NCBI RefSeq assembly: GCF_001078595.1
Contig: NZ_LFTY01000001.1
Location: 738,031-802,030 of the forward strand
Direction: 5' to 3'
Length of the DNA stretch: 64,000 nt
DNA from: Candidatus Rhodobacter oscarellae
GTDB lineage: Bacteria > Pseudomonadota > Alphaproteobacteria > Rhodobacterales > Rhodobacteraceae
This document shows, piece by piece, positions 13,301 through 21,789 of the stretch. The translations under genes and the position numbers were made by a program. The notes under the pieces are model-generated. The model was given only the letters and a program-made list of their open reading frames with translations, was not told where the DNA came from and did no database searches. Every line of letters starts with the position of its first letter. Within the stretch, counting starts at the first letter, position 1.

Positions 13301-13782
13301 GCCGCGAGCGCCTGCTGACCGCGTTCGAACAGGTGAACTCAAACTTCTCGCTGTTGTTCAAGCACCTCTTCGGCGGCGGCGAGGCGAACCTGGTGCTGGT
13401 CGAGAGCGATGACCCGCTGGAGGCCGGGCTGGAGATCATGTGCCAACCGCCGGGCAAAAAGCTCTCGACGCTTTCGCTGCTGTCGGGCGGCGAGCAGACG
13501 CTGACCGCCTTGGCGCTGATCTTTGCGGTGTTCCTGGCGAACCCGGCCCCGATCTGCGTGCTCGACGAGGTCGACGCGCCTTTGGATGATGCCAATGTGA
13601 GCCGCTTCTGCGATCTTCTGGACGAGATGACCCGGCGCACCGAGACGCGGTTCCTGATCATCACCCACCACGCGGTGACAATGGCGCGGATGGACCGCCT
13701 ATTTGGGGTAACAATGGGCGAGCAAGGGGTAAGCCAGCTGGTCTCCGTTGACCTCAAGAAGGCCGAGCAGATGGTGGCCTAG
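10327..13782 (+). CDS. smc: SMC, chromosome segregation ATPase
   Basis: 1151 residues from the TTG at 10327, chosen because the conserved SMC N-terminus (RFSRLRLNGFKSF) begins there. The open frame runs 93 codons further upstream, but only through the riboswitch complement. Walker A GPNGCGKSN is at residues 31-39. Long Ala/Glu/Arg-rich coiled coils flank a hinge at about residues 510-620. The C-terminal head carries LSLLSGGEQTLTALAL and the Walker B CVLDEVDAPLDDAN. SMC with ScpAB organises newly replicated origins. It is divergent from the B12 operon and stands alone. Confidence 0.97.
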   Translation: MRFSRLRLNGFKSFVDPTDLVIADGLTGVVGPNGCGKSNLLEALRWAMGENRPTSMRGSGMEDVIFAGAATRPARNFAEVTIQIDNTDRLAPAGFNDHDQLEIVRRITRDAGSAFKVNTKDARARDVQMLFADASTGAHSPALVRQGQISELINAKPRARRRVLEEAAGISGLYQRRHEAALKLNGAETNLQRVDDVIEQLAQQLSQLARQARQAARYREIGEALRLAEGLLLYRRWREADAARTAAAADLRERTQATGAAERAAIAAAQARETAEEALPPLREEEAIAAALLQRVQVERDTLADQEARATAAIETLTARVTQLGHDIDREEALNRDAGETIARLTDEAQDLEAQGEGHAEALEQSSAQAREAASALQAQEGQLSTLTEDTARLAARHQSGQRLLEDSRKTRERSEAEAEKAKASLIAAQDSLASAAAAFERAEGERSGAADQAERAETALVDADIARSEAQSREADARAERSEAEGEVNALQAEVNALAKLMERDTAEGGQILDLLRVAPGYEKALGAALADDLRAPAVEPSAASGWVALPGYSQAQTLPDGVTGLANHVTVPEVLGRRIAQVGLVDAADGSRLQSALKPGQRLVSVAGDLWRWDGFRAGAEDAPSAAALRLQQLNRLEELKQELVQANARAEGAARAHEVLTRTLAELTEADKAARLARREADQKLADVNRALSRAEADRNIADGRAESLRLAVTRHADEATEARRAEKEAADALAGLDDLDTARRSVEEIKVSVEGARMTMMSRRAAFDELKHAGDARAKRLTEVQKETATWQRRLETADKRIAELAERRTGSEAELASASGEPARIAAEREKLSDAIAEAEARRRAATDRLAEGETALREATIAERDAERTAGEAREARAAAEARTEAAAASARAATEQIAEAQEMSPQDLLESLDTDPDQMPAAEKIEHEVNRLKRQRDALGAVNLRAEEDAQSVQEEHDGLVSEKADLEEAIGKLRSGINALNREGRERLLTAFEQVNSNFSLLFKHLFGGGEANLVLVESDDPLEAGLEIMCQPPGKKLSTLSLLSGGEQTLTALALIFAVFLANPAPICVLDEVDAPLDDANVSRFCDLLDEMTRRTETRFLIITHHAVTMARMDRLFGVTMGEQGVSQLVSVDLKKAEQMVA

Positions 13783-14101
13783 AGCCTTCTGCGTTTGACT
13801 TGAGGCATCAAGTTGAAGGCCATTTTCCGCTACATCAATGGGTTCTGCCGCCTGCCGCTTCAAAACCTGCGTCAGGTCTTTCGCGATCCGCCCTAGCCAA
13901 AACGTAACCCCGCAAGGCCGAGACCTCACGGGGTGGCGATTGGAGAGAGGTGCGGAGCAGTGTTTCCGCAGTGATTGGGTAGCATGCGATTCAAGTTTGT
14001 GTAAAATTTTATCGATTGGATTGGTTAAGATCCCGCCTCGCGCAAGCGTGATGGCAGGTGGGCTGATAACGCGCTAGGCTCCGTGCGAAATAGGAGGTCT
14101 C
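13783..14101. other. Intergenic region downstream of smc
   Basis: No gene seen. Just after the smc stop, ACTTGA (13798-13803) and TCAAGT (13808-13813) can form a short 6-bp hairpin without a T tract. A CCCCG/CGGGG pair lies around 13905-13935. The stretch 13990-14035 is AT-rich and probably holds the promoter of the next gene, which has AGGAGG-like TAGGAGG just before its ATG. Confidence 0.4.
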
Positions 14102-14467
14102 ATGCGCTCTGTCATTCTTCTCCTTACGCTGCTCGCTGCACCGAGCCTGGCGCAACAAGCCCCGCGCGACGGCGACGTGCTGCTCTCTAAGGACGAGCTG
14201 ACCGCCCTGGTCAGCGGCAAGATGCTGGAGTTCTTCACCGGCGGCTTTGCGCGGCATGGTACGGATGGCGGCTATGACTACCGCTACGCCATCGACGGCG
14301 CGCCTGCACCTGGGCGCTACGAGGTGCGCGATGACAGCACGATCTGCATCACCTTCCACAATGGGTTCGACCGCTGCGATCTTCTGGTGAAGTCAGGCGA
14401 GCGATATGTGATGGTGATCAAGAATGGCGACCGCTATCCGGTGAAGGCGATTACTTCGCTCGAATAA
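14102..14467 (+). CDS. Small secreted protein of unknown function
   Basis: 121 residues. It has a typical Sec signal peptide (MRSVILLLTLLAAPSLAQQ, cleavage likely after SLA) and a strong Shine-Dalgarno TAGGAGG. The mature part has two cysteines (in STICITFHNGFDRCDLL) that could form a disulfide, and a beta-rich look. I do not recognise the family. Similar short periplasmic proteins with a GRYEVRDDSTICI-like segment occur in Rhodobacteraceae, but I cannot assign a role. It is monocistronic. Confidence 0.7.
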   Translation: MRSVILLLTLLAAPSLAQQAPRDGDVLLSKDELTALVSGKMLEFFTGGFARHGTDGGYDYRYAIDGAPAPGRYEVRDDSTICITFHNGFDRCDLLVKSGERYVMVIKNGDRYPVKAITSLE

Positions 14468-14495
14468 TGGCGGCGGATTGGCTGACTGCTGGGAA

Positions 14496-14543
14496 ATTCA
14501 TCGAAAATTAGCGATTCTCCCAGGACAATGGTCCTGGGTGGGC
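14496..14543 (+). repeat. Dispersed 48-nt intergenic repeat, copy 1
   Basis: This 48-nt segment matches the minus strand at 46129-46176 at about 42 of 48 positions. It contains a hairpin with 7-bp arms CCAGGAC/GTCCTGG and loop AATG, preceded by ATTCATCGAA and followed by GTGGGC. It lies between convergent genes, so it could act as a transcript end, but no T tract follows. Confidence 0.65.
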
Positions 14544-14566
14544 TGGTCCCGGCGCCCTGGATCACG

Positions 14567-15190
14567 TTACGGCGTGGCGACTGAAGCCGTCTGTTGGCCA
14601 ATCGGCCCGGCAAAGGACTGAACCCATGCAATTCCGTTCTCACCAATTGTGATCGCCTCGGATCTCACTCGCGCCCAGCCTTCTTCGGTGAGCGGGTATG
14701 TGGTCCCAAGCGCCGCGAAAGTGTTCGGCTGCGTTTCGGCGCGCGCCTGCTCTACCCAAGTGGCCGAGAACACGGACTCGAAGGGCGCGGGGTAGCTCCA
14801 GATGGCGTTATGCATCAATCCAATCGAGGCGATGACCCCAACCGCGTAGGCCGTAGCGCGCATAAACAAAGCATGTCGCAGCACCACTATCATCAACATG
14901 CCCGCCAAGAGCGTCACGACGCCGTCGATCACCATCATCCGTTCAGCACCACCTGCGAACAGCCCGTCCCCCCACATCCAGAAACGCGCATATCGGACGG
15001 CCACAACGGCAGCGAAAGCCATTCCGGCAATAATGCCCAGGCGGATTGGAAAGGTGAGGATATCTCCAAGAAGGCCGAAAGCACCACGCGGACGCCCCGT
15101 CCCGCTGCGCAGAGACGCGCCAGACCAGTCTGTATTCCCCTGACCCGGTTGATAAGAATTTACCCGGGATTGAAAGTCACTCGCGCCCAT
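14567..15190 (-). CDS. Membrane protein of unknown function
   Basis: 207 residues from the ATG at 15190, which has GGAGG 8 nt upstream. A GTG two codons earlier is too close to that site. The first 45 residues are hydrophilic. Three hydrophobic segments follow (around LTFPIRLGIIAGMAFAAVVA, MMVIDGVVTLLAGMLMIVVL and AYAVGVIASIGL), and then a C-terminal soluble tail of about 75 residues. No family is recognised. It is convergent with the preceding secreted-protein gene. Confidence 0.65.
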   Translation of the reverse strand: MGASDFQSRVNSYQPGQGNTDWSGASLRSGTGRPRGAFGLLGDILTFPIRLGIIAGMAFAAVVAVRYARFWMWGDGLFAGGAERMMVIDGVVTLLAGMLMIVVLRHALFMRATAYAVGVIASIGLMHNAIWSYPAPFESVFSATWVEQARAETQPNTFAALGTTYPLTEEGWARVRSEAITIGENGIAWVQSFAGPIGQQTASVATP

Positions 15191-15332
15191 TTTCACGGCC
15201 TCCTATTAGCAGTTCGGGAGTGATGCGAACTGTGTTGGTTTTATTGTGGGATTGTGGCGTCCTGGCGCTGTTTTGATGATGATTTCTGGACCACTTCTTG
15301 CCCGTGCCAATCTGGGCTCAGTTCAGCGCAGG

Positions 15333-15701
15333 TTAGCTTATAGGACAACGCCTTAGCGGGCCATTCACCACGCGGAACGTCCATCGGATCTTTAGCGCAT
15401 CGTCTGCGAGCGCGAACCCCAAACGATACCCCCGCAAAGCGTCCTCGCCACAAAGCGCACGGGCGCCCGTGAAGATCCCGTTCTCGCGCTTCTCGACCGG
15501 GAACCATATCAAACGGCACCATAATTGGCCGTGCCGCAGCCAACCGGGGCGTATCTCGAAGGGCTGGGCCGGGACGGTGCCGCCCTCTTTCAGCATCTCA
15601 CCGGCGCATTGCTTGGGCGTGCCCCATATGCCGTAGAGCGCCGCGCGCTCATCGGCAGCGGCGGGTAAACTCAGCGTCAAGAGCAGCAATAAAGCACGCA
15701 T
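15333..15701 (-). CDS. Small secreted protein of unknown function
   Basis: 122 residues starting at the ATG at 15701, where a clean Sec signal begins (MRALLLLLTLSLPAAADE, cleavage likely after AAA). The longer open frame would bury it. The mature protein starts RAALYGIWGTPKQCAGEML and holds four cysteines (CAGEM, LWCRL, ALCGED, RRCPIS), suggesting two disulfides and periplasmic location. It is divergent from the small gene at 15799, with 97 bp between. Function unknown. Confidence 0.7.
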   Translation of the reverse strand: MRALLLLLTLSLPAAADERAALYGIWGTPKQCAGEMLKEGGTVPAQPFEIRPGWLRHGQLWCRLIWFPVEKRENGIFTGARALCGEDALRGYRLGFALADDALKIRWTFRVVNGPLRRCPIS

Positions 15702-15798
15702 GGTGAGCAGGCTATTGCGCATGAACCGCAAGCGCCAATCAATTTGCCAAGATCGGCGCGCCATGCCAAACCCAAATGGCCGCAAAGTGGAGACTAAC

Positions 15799-16011
15799 AT
15801 GCTGCGCATCTTGTCCGTGGTGACCGCCCTGCTCGCTCCGATCGGCGCGACCGCGCTGAACTGCGACGCCTATCAGGCGTCCGCGCTGGCCCTGCCCGAG
15901 CCGTGGGAGGCGCATACGCGGACCTATTCCAACGGCGCGATCCGCGTGGCCCTTTTGGACCTGATAGAGCCCGCCGCGGGCGCGATCACACCCTGGTTCG
16001 AACTGCCATGA
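15799..16011 (+). CDS. Small secreted protein preceding acpS, possibly truncated
   Basis: 70 residues from the ATG at 15799, with GGAG 6 nt upstream. A Sec signal peptide is clear ([23 protein letters not shown]), and the short mature part has one cysteine. The stop overlaps the acpS start in an ATGA. The frame ends abruptly after [12 protein letters not shown] without an obvious domain, so the protein may be a C-terminally shortened member of a longer family. I cannot confirm that from one sequence. Confidence 0.55.
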   Translation: MLRILSVVTALLAPIGATALNCDAYQASALALPEPWEAHTRTYSNGAIRVALLDLIEPAAGAITPWFELP

Positions 16012-16409
16012 TCCTGGGGATAGGCACCGACCTAGCCAATATCGAGCGTATCGCGGGCACTCTCGAGCGTTTCGGCGACCGATTTCGCAACCGCGTGTTC
16101 ACCGAGACCGAGCAGCGCAAGGCCGAGCGGCGGCGGGATGTCGCCGGAACCTACGCCAAGCGCTGGGCCGCGAAGGAGGCCTGCTCGAAGGCGCTCGGCA
16201 CCGGGCTTCGGATGGGGATCTCCTGGAAGGACATGGCGGTGACCAACCTGCGTACCGGCCAGCCCCAGATGGCCGTGACCGGCTGGGCGGCGGAACGCCT
16301 GCGCGACATGACCCCGCCGGGACATGAAGCCGTGATCCACGTCACTTTGACCGACGACCACCCTTGGGCGCAGGCCTTTGTGGTCATCGAGGCGCGGCCC
16401 CTCGCTTGA
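16008..16409 (+). CDS. acpS: AcpS, holo-[acyl-carrier-protein] synthase
   Basis: 133 residues, normal for AcpS, which transfers 4'-phosphopantetheine from CoA to acyl carrier protein. The metal-binding D8 is in [11 protein letters not shown], and E57 is in [17 protein letters not shown], the two signature motifs. The start at 16008 is fixed by the conserved MILGIGTD N-terminus and overlaps the preceding stop. lepB and rnc follow, the normal alphaproteobacterial order. Confidence 0.95.
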   Translation: MILGIGTDLANIERIAGTLERFGDRFRNRVFTETEQRKAERRRDVAGTYAKRWAAKEACSKALGTGLRMGISWKDMAVTNLRTGQPQMAVTGWAAERLRDMTPPGHEAVIHVTLTDDHPWAQAFVVIEARPLA

Positions 16410-16469
16410 CTCGCGCCGCCAACCGCCTAAGACACGCCGGAGGCAAATCGCAGGCAGGACACGAGCATC

Positions 16470-17270
16470 ATGGCAGCCAAGACTGAGAAGAAAGACGGCA
16501 TCTGGGAGACCGTCAAGACGGTGGTCTACGCGCTGCTGATCGCGGGCGTGTTTCGCACCCTGTTCTTTCAGCCGTTCTGGATCCCGTCCGGCTCGATGAA
16601 GGACACGTTGCTGATCGGCGACTTCCTGTTCGTGAACAAGATGGCCTATGGCTACTCGGCGACCTCCTGCAAGATCCCCTTCACGACCCTATCGGCCTGC
16701 CCGTTCATCTCGGACCGCTGGCTGGGAAGCGAGCCGCAGCGCGGCGATGTGGTCGTGTTCGAGCACCCGGTTGCAAAGGTCGAGTTCATTAAGCGACTGG
16801 TGGGCCTGCCCGGCGACAAGATCCAGATGAAGAACGGCGTGCTATTCGTGAACGGCCAGGAGGCGGCGCAGACCCCGGACGGCGTGTTCACCGAGGATTA
16901 CGCGTTGCAAGGGCCGATGCGGCAAACGCCGCGCTGCTCCAACGGGGCCGTGGGCCTTGGCGGCGTCTGCGAGAAACAGAAATTCGTCGAGCAGTTGCCC
17001 GGCGGCCCATCGCATTCCATCCTGAACATCGGCAATGCCAGCACCGACAACTCGCTGGTGCACACGGTGCCGGATGGGCACTATTTCTTCATGGGTGACA
17101 ACCGAGACAACTCCACGGACAGCCGGGTCTCGCAGAACGCGAACGGTGTCGGCTATGTCCCGTTTGACGCGCTGATTGGGCGCGCGGACCGTGTAATGTT
17201 CTCCTCCGCCGGGCGGTCGATGCTGTTTTTCTGGACCTGGCGCGGCGATCGGTTCTTTAAGAAGATTTGA
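16470..17270 (+). CDS. lepB: LepB, signal peptidase I
   Basis: 266-residue inner-membrane serine protease that removes Sec/Tat signal peptides. One N-terminal membrane helix (about residues 17-34) leads into the catalytic Ser42 in PSGSMKDTLL. The general-base Lys108 is in IKRLVGLPGD. The downstream GDNRDNSTDSR box is intact near residues 210-220. The C-terminus (SMLFFWTWRGDRFFKKI) is typical. The rnc start lies 3 bp after the stop. Confidence 0.96.
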   Translation: MAAKTEKKDGIWETVKTVVYALLIAGVFRTLFFQPFWIPSGSMKDTLLIGDFLFVNKMAYGYSATSCKIPFTTLSACPFISDRWLGSEPQRGDVVVFEHPVAKVEFIKRLVGLPGDKIQMKNGVLFVNGQEAAQTPDGVFTEDYALQGPMRQTPRCSNGAVGLGGVCEKQKFVEQLPGGPSHSILNIGNASTDNSLVHTVPDGHYFFMGDNRDNSTDSRVSQNANGVGYVPFDALIGRADRVMFSSAGRSMLFFWTWRGDRFFKKI

Positions 17271-17273
17271 CGG

Positions 17274-17957
17274 ATGAAGCTTTCGGCTGAGGTACAGGCG
17301 TTCGCAGACCGGCTCGGGCACCGTTTCGAGCGCCCCGCCTTGTTGCTGGAAGCGTTGACGCATCCGTCCGTCTCTAACACTGTGCGCGCGGACAACCAGC
17401 GGCTGGAGTTCCTGGGCGACCGCGTGCTGGGGCTGGTCATGGCCGAAGCGCTGTTCTCTGCCGACCAGACCGCCAGCGAGGGCAAGCTGGCGCCGCGCTA
17501 CAACGCCTTAGTCCGGAAAGAGACCTGCGCCGATGTCGCGCGGGCGCTGGATCTGGGCGATGTGCTGCGCCTTGGGCGCTCCGAGATGATGTCTGGAGGG
17601 CGGCGCAAAGAGGCGCTCTTGGCAGACGCGATGGAGGCGGTGATTGCCGCCGTCTATCTGGATGCCGGATTTGAAGCGGCGCGCAAAATTGTCCTTCGAT
17701 CCTGGGGCGACCGCACAGATCGGGTCGAACAGGACGCCCGCGACGCCAAAACAGCCCTGCAGGAATGGGCGCAGGGCAAGGGCCAGCAACCGCCACGCTA
17801 TGTGCTGGTCGATCGCAGCGGCCCTGACCACGCACCGGTCTTCACCATCGAGGCGCGCCTTCAAAGCGGTCAAAGCGCGACCGCCAAGGCCGCCTCAAAA
17901 CGCCAGGCAGAGCAGGCCGCCGCCGCGGAACTGCTGACCAGCGTGCGGGGAAACTAG
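17274..17957 (+). CDS. rnc: RNase III
   Basis: 227-residue double-strand-specific endoribonuclease that processes rRNA and structured RNAs. The catalytic signature [13 protein letters not shown] is at residues 41-53, with E45 and D49. The second acidic cluster is in [18 protein letters not shown]. The C-terminal dsRNA-binding domain spans about residues 155-225. era normally follows in many alphaproteobacteria but is absent here. Instead the gene is followed by a four-palindrome repeat. Confidence 0.96.
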   Translation: MKLSAEVQAFADRLGHRFERPALLLEALTHPSVSNTVRADNQRLEFLGDRVLGLVMAEALFSADQTASEGKLAPRYNALVRKETCADVARALDLGDVLRLGRSEMMSGGRRKEALLADAMEAVIAAVYLDAGFEAARKIVLRSWGDRTDRVEQDARDAKTALQEWAQGKGQQPPRYVLVDRSGPDHAPVFTIEARLQSGQSATAKAASKRQAEQAAAAELLTSVRGN

Positions 17958-17979
17958 AGCCCAACCTCCGGTGGCGCAC

Positions 17980-18125
17980 CAAATCTCTTAAATAAGAGAT
18001 TTGCAACTTTCCTTGAAAGGAAAGTGCGCCCGCCCGTAGGCAGGCGACACAGGGTCTTGGCGATGGATCGCGGCGAAACGCGGAAACTCTTCTAAGAGTT
18101 TCGCCAATTTCTTCCAAGAAATTGG
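17980..18125 (-). repeat. Four-palindrome composite element, inverted orientation
   Basis: Two pairs of short palindromes lie between the convergent genes rnc and the transglycosylase. Pair one: arms AAATCTCTTA/TAAGAGATTT (17980-18003) and ACTTTCCTT/AAGGAAAGT (18006-18025). Pair two: GAAACTCTT/AAGAGTTTC (18083-18102) and CCAATTTCTT/AAGAAATTGG (18104-18125). The 57 nt between the pairs are unrelated to the spacers in the other copies. The order is the exact reverse of the copies at 51271 and 56734. No T tracts follow the stems. Confidence 0.85.
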
Positions 18126-18170
18126 CCCCCCTCGGAAAGCGACGCCCCAGGTCAATCTGCGCGAGCGCTT

Positions 18171-19364
18171 CTACAATCGGTTGAGCAATTCGCGCGTCGG
18201 CCAGGCATCCGCGGGCAGGCCGAGGCGTTTTTGCTCTTTCTGTACAGCGCCGCGGGTGCCAGCGCCCAGGATGCCGTCGATTTTGCCCACGTCATGCCCG
18301 CGCGCGGCCAACTTCTTTTGCAGGGCCTTCATCTCGCCATCGCTCAACGACTTGTCGGGGCTGCCCGCGTCATAGACCTGTGCGCCAGAGAGCCGCGTGG
18401 CGAAGTAGCCCGCGGTGGCGACATAGACAAAGCTCTGGTTCCACTCAAACAGCGTCTGGTAGTTCGGATAGGCCATGAAGGCGGGGCCCTTGCGGCCCAT
18501 GGGGATTAGGATGGAACCGGTCAGGTTCGCGCCCTCCCAGCTGCCCGCGCGCGGCTTGACCCCCAGGTTGGCCCACTCGCTGATCGCCTTGGTGGACGCG
18601 ATTCCGGTGTCCTCCCAGGGCAGTTCCCGCGGCAGGACCACCTCTTGTAGCCAGGGCTGCCCCGGTTGCCAGCCGAAGCCCCGCAGCATGTTTGCGCCTG
18701 AGAACAGCGCGTCGGCGGGCGATTCCTTGAGGTTCACCTCGCCGTCGCCATCCCCGTCCAGCCCGCGCTCCAGGATGTCCTTGGGCAGCATCTGCACCAT
18801 GCCGATCTCGCCGGCCCAGGCCCCGGTCACCCCAGTCGAGAAGTCGCCCTTGGAGTAAAGCTCAAGCGCCGCAAAAACTTGCGGCTGGAACAGCGCCGGC
18901 CGTCGGCAGTCATGGCTCAGCGTCATCAACGCATCCAGCGTGTTAAAGTCGCCCTGGAAGCTGCCGTAGTCGGTCTCGAACGCCCAGAAGCTTAGCAAAA
19001 TGCCGCGCGGCACGCCCAGGTCGCGTTCGATCGCCGTAAAGATCCGGTCGTATTTCTGCGAATTCGAGCGCCCGCGGTCGATGCGATTTTGGCTGATCAG
19101 CTTTCGCGAGAAATCAATGAAGTTGGTCTTAAAGATCCCCTGTCGCCGGTCCGCCTTGATCACGCGGTCGCTATAGCCCGCGGCGCCAAAGAACTTGTTC
19201 AGAACGCTGTCGGAATAGCCCTGCGCCTTTCCCACCGCCTTCATCTTTCCAACGAAGCCAGAGAACGAACCGCCGCACTCGACGTAAAGCTTGCCCTCGC
19301 CCCCGGCCCCAAAGGCCATTGTCGCGGAGATTAGAAGGGCGGAAGCAGACAGGAATAAACGCAT
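18171..19364 (-). CDS. Lytic murein transglycosylase (MltB-type) with peptidoglycan-binding domain
   Basis: 397 residues. A Sec signal (first 20 residues) is followed by an SLT_2/MltB catalytic domain (about 25-320), with the catalytic glutamate E130 in LLSFWAFETDYGSF and the conserved GEIGMVQMLPKDILERGLDGDGDG segment. The C-terminus (about 335-397) is a PG_binding_1 domain (LQKKLAARGHDVGKIDGILGAGTRGAV). It should cleave glycan strands to 1,6-anhydro products in the periplasm. There is no lipobox, so it is probably soluble. Confidence 0.93.
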   Translation of the reverse strand: MRLFLSASALLISATMAFGAGGEGKLYVECGGSFSGFVGKMKAVGKAQGYSDSVLNKFFGAAGYSDRVIKADRRQGIFKTNFIDFSRKLISQNRIDRGRSNSQKYDRIFTAIERDLGVPRGILLSFWAFETDYGSFQGDFNTLDALMTLSHDCRRPALFQPQVFAALELYSKGDFSTGVTGAWAGEIGMVQMLPKDILERGLDGDGDGEVNLKESPADALFSGANMLRGFGWQPGQPWLQEVVLPRELPWEDTGIASTKAISEWANLGVKPRAGSWEGANLTGSILIPMGRKGPAFMAYPNYQTLFEWNQSFVYVATAGYFATRLSGAQVYDAGSPDKSLSDGEMKALQKKLAARGHDVGKIDGILGAGTRGAVQKEQKRLGLPADAWPTRELLNRL

Positions 19365-19472
19365 CGGAACCTCATACTGAATTTCGTGCAGGCTATCGGA
19401 AATGCCGCGTCACGGGAATCAGGTTTCGGGGCATTAATGCCAGAATTTTGTGACCCAACCAGAGCGCTTAGA

Positions 19473-20375
19473 TCACAAAAGTGCCATCAAGACCGCCACG
19501 CCCAGAAGCGCGGCCCAGGCGCGCCACAACAGCCAGGCCGCCGCCTCGATATCGTTCGGCCCCGAGTCGTGGCGCCCCTCGGGGTTCACAAATGGGAACT
19601 CGCGCATCTCGCCGTCATAGGATCTCGGTCCGGCCACGGCGACGTCCAGCGCGCGCGACATGGCCGCCTCCGGCCAGCCCGCGTTGGGCGAACGGTGGCG
19701 ACGCGCGTCGCCTACGATGCCGTGCCAGGCCCCCCAAAGCCCGGTGAGGCCAGTGAACAAGAGCGCCGTCAAACGGGCCGGTATCCAGTTCAGAAGGTCG
19801 TCAAAGCGTGCCGCCGCCCAGCCGAATTCCTCGTGTCTTGGCGTGCGATACCCGATCATAGAATCCGCCGTATTCGTCATCTTATAAAGAAGCATCCCCG
19901 GCAGACCGCCGATCGCATACCAAAAGATGGGGGCGGCAACCCCGTCCGAGAAATTCTCGGCCGCACTCTCGATCGAGGCCCGCGCAATGGCGGGGCCATC
20001 CATCGCGCGCGTGTCTCGGCCCACGATTCGGGCCACCATCACGCGCCCATCCCCGACCGACAACCGAAGAGCCTTGGCGACGTCGCGGACATGATCCACC
20101 AGGCTGCGATGCGCCAGCAGGACGGCGCACAGGAGTGTCTCGCAAAGCCAGGCGAGCGGCAGCGCCTTCACAAGCCACCCCACCGCCAAAGCCGCAACGC
20201 ACATTCCAACCAAGGACAATGCGCCCTTTAACCTGCGCCGCGAACCGGCGTTGAACCGGTCATCGAGCCGCCCGACCAAGCGGCCCATAAGGACCGCGGG
20301 ATGCGGCAGGCGATCCCAAAGCCAGCGCGGCTCCCCCAGGATTGCGTCCAAAATCATGGCGATTGCGAGTGTCAT
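19473..20375 (-). CDS. cbiB: CbiB/CobD, adenosylcobinamide-phosphate synthase
   Basis: 300-residue membrane protein that attaches aminopropanol (phosphate) to adenosylcobyric acid. The N-terminal signature [19 protein letters not shown] is clear. Later family blocks, [20 protein letters not shown] and [14 protein letters not shown], are intact, as is the [37 protein letters not shown] region. Several hydrophobic helices fit an inner-membrane enzyme. It stands alone; the cobC or cobQ genes that often adjoin it are absent. No riboswitch is visible upstream. Confidence 0.93.
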   Translation of the reverse strand: MTLAIAMILDAILGEPRWLWDRLPHPAVLMGRLVGRLDDRFNAGSRRRLKGALSLVGMCVAALAVGWLVKALPLAWLCETLLCAVLLAHRSLVDHVRDVAKALRLSVGDGRVMVARIVGRDTRAMDGPAIARASIESAAENFSDGVAAPIFWYAIGGLPGMLLYKMTNTADSMIGYRTPRHEEFGWAAARFDDLLNWIPARLTALLFTGLTGLWGAWHGIVGDARRHRSPNAGWPEAAMSRALDVAVAGPRSYDGEMREFPFVNPEGRHDSGPNDIEAAAWLLWRAWAALLGVAVLMALL

Positions 20376-20881
20376 GTCCGGGCGCTCTCGTTAACTTTAC
20401 CTTAGCAAATAAGCCTTAAATCCGGCACTGACGTTGACGTCAAAGGAAATTCTATCATTTCTGATGTACAAGCGGCTTGTTGGCCCATTTTGGGGGAATT
20501 CCGAATCGCTCGATCCACCCATGCGGGAATTTTTGCCACCGTCGAAGTGAGATTGCGCGGCGCTCTTTTCCTTCGCTCGCCCGCCTAGAATCAGACTCAG
20601 AAACGCGCGAGACCTTCATGGCGCGGGGCCTCTGTTCGCGGCCTTGGAAGTTGATCGCACCCATCTAGATTGCTTTGCCGCCAGACGCGCCCGCCTCGGT
20701 CAACGCGCCACCGCGCCCGAGACGTGAAACGGGCTTTGAAACATCGCCTTCAGAGGTGCGGCAAGAACCGGTCATCCTCGATACACACCCTGTGGCGAGG
20801 CCAGTGGCACGGCCCTAAAAACCGCCCGGCGCCGCGCATACTATACTTGGCCAGGCGCCTATTGTCCCGCGCAAACCCCTG
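20376..20881. other. 506-bp intergenic region without a supported gene
   Basis: Short open frames here are rich in Arg/Ser and lack recognisable start sites or domains. A perfect 10-bp palindrome TTGACGTCAA (20434-20443) lies about 60 bp upstream of cbiB and could be an operator or part of its promoter. No RNA gene is recognised. No cobalamin riboswitch features are seen despite the B12-related neighbours. Confidence 0.4.
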
Positions 20882-21253
20882 TTATTCCTCAGGAATTGGG
20901 GGATGCCTTGTAACGAAGTGACCTTTGATGGACTGCGGCCACTGACGGTAAGGAACCTGCCCGGTTTCGCTCTCTTCAAAGAGCGCGGCGTAGTCGACAA
21001 TGCCCTGCGCGGCGTCCTCGTTGGGCTCGAAATCACCAAGCGTGTAGGCGAGTTTCCCGGCCCCCTGCACCGTGATGTTGCAGCCATTCTTGCAGCCCAT
21101 CAGGCAGGAATGCCGCCGCGCGCGGACCGGCCCGTCGGCGCGAATCAGCGCCTCAATGGCCTCGGCCAAACGCTCGCCATCGGTCTCGCCTTCGGGGCCG
21201 CCGTCCCAGTTTTCGCGCTTGCAGGTGTCGCAGATCGTGATCCAGGTGGTCAT
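20882..21253 (-). CDS. DUF1636 family predicted metal-binding protein
   Basis: 123 residues with a ferredoxin-like cysteine arrangement: CDTC near the N-terminus (residues 9-12) and CLMGCKNGC near residues 48-56. This matches the DUF1636 (COG5469) family, which is often found near cobalamin genes. The product may bind a metal or Fe-S cluster; its biochemical role is not established. GAGG lies just upstream of the ATG. cbiB is downstream on the same strand, though 500 bp away. Confidence 0.82.
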   Translation of the reverse strand: MTTWITICDTCKRENWDGGPEGETDGERLAEAIEALIRADGPVRARRHSCLMGCKNGCNITVQGAGKLAYTLGDFEPNEDAAQGIVDYAALFEESETGQVPYRQWPQSIKGHFVTRHPPIPEE

Positions 21254-21316
21254 AGTCGCCTCATCTTTGCGGATCCGTTCAATCCGATCCGCGTTGGATA
21301 GGCAATAGCGCGTCTT

Positions 21317-21346
21317 GTTAACGATTTATTTGGCGACGTTAACGAT
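21317..21346. promoter_or_regulatory. Direct repeat GTTAACGAT x2 at 21-bp spacing
   Basis: GTTAACGAT occurs at 21317-21325 and 21338-21346, two helical turns apart, in the divergent space between the DUF1636 gene and the receiver-domain gene. The TTAAC core resembles CtrA half-sites. This may be a binding site for a response regulator. Confidence 0.35.
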
Positions 21347-21426
21347 CTGTTAGGGATTTAGTCACAATTTGCGGACATTGGGACTGAAACCGGAGCCAAT
21401 GGGGTGGGTCCGGTCCCGGAGGCATT

Positions 21427-21789
21427 ATGCGAGTTCTCATCGTAGAGAGTTGTCCAGAGCTGGCACGGCTATGGTCTGCTTACTTACAACGCCAAGGTGC
21501 CGAGGTCGTCGTGGCCGCCTCCGAATCGGGCGCGGTTGATCACCTACGCGACGGCACCGTCGACGTGATTGTATTGGACTTGGTCCTGGAAGTCGGCAGC
21601 GCCTTCGCTGTGGCCGACTTTGCAAGCTATAGCCAGCCATCGGCCCGGGTGATCTTCGTCACGAACACCACGTTCTTCTCGGACGGGTCGATCTTTCGGC
21701 ACATCCCCAACGCCTGCGCCTACCTGCCCAGCGGCACCTCGCCAGAGGATCTGGCCGCCGTGGTCGACCATTACGGGCTGGCGCATTAG
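21427..21789 (+). CDS. Stand-alone response-regulator receiver domain
   Basis: 120 residues, a receiver domain without an output domain. The phosphoacceptor aspartate is in VDVIVLDLVLEVG (about residue 51), with the conserved Thr in IFVTNTTFF (about 79). The N-terminal acidic pair is weak (MRVLIVESCPE: one Glu in place of the usual DD) and the usual late lysine is not obvious, so phosphorylation chemistry may be altered. It has GGAGG 5-6 nt before the ATG and overlaps the convergent esterase gene by 4 bp. No histidine kinase is adjacent. Confidence 0.8.
   Translation: MRVLIVESCPELARLWSAYLQRQGAEVVVAASESGAVDHLRDGTVDVIVLDLVLEVGSAFAVADFASYSQPSARVIFVTNTTFFSDGSIFRHIPNACAYLPSGTSPEDLAAVVDHYGLAH

Noticed and set aside
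17980-18125. Plain bidirectional terminator for rnc and the transglycosylase
   Set aside because: No T tracts follow the stems, and the same elements occur between divergent genes.
20455-20668. Small open frames on both strands
   Set aside because: Overlapping each other, no Shine-Dalgarno, no recognisable domain.
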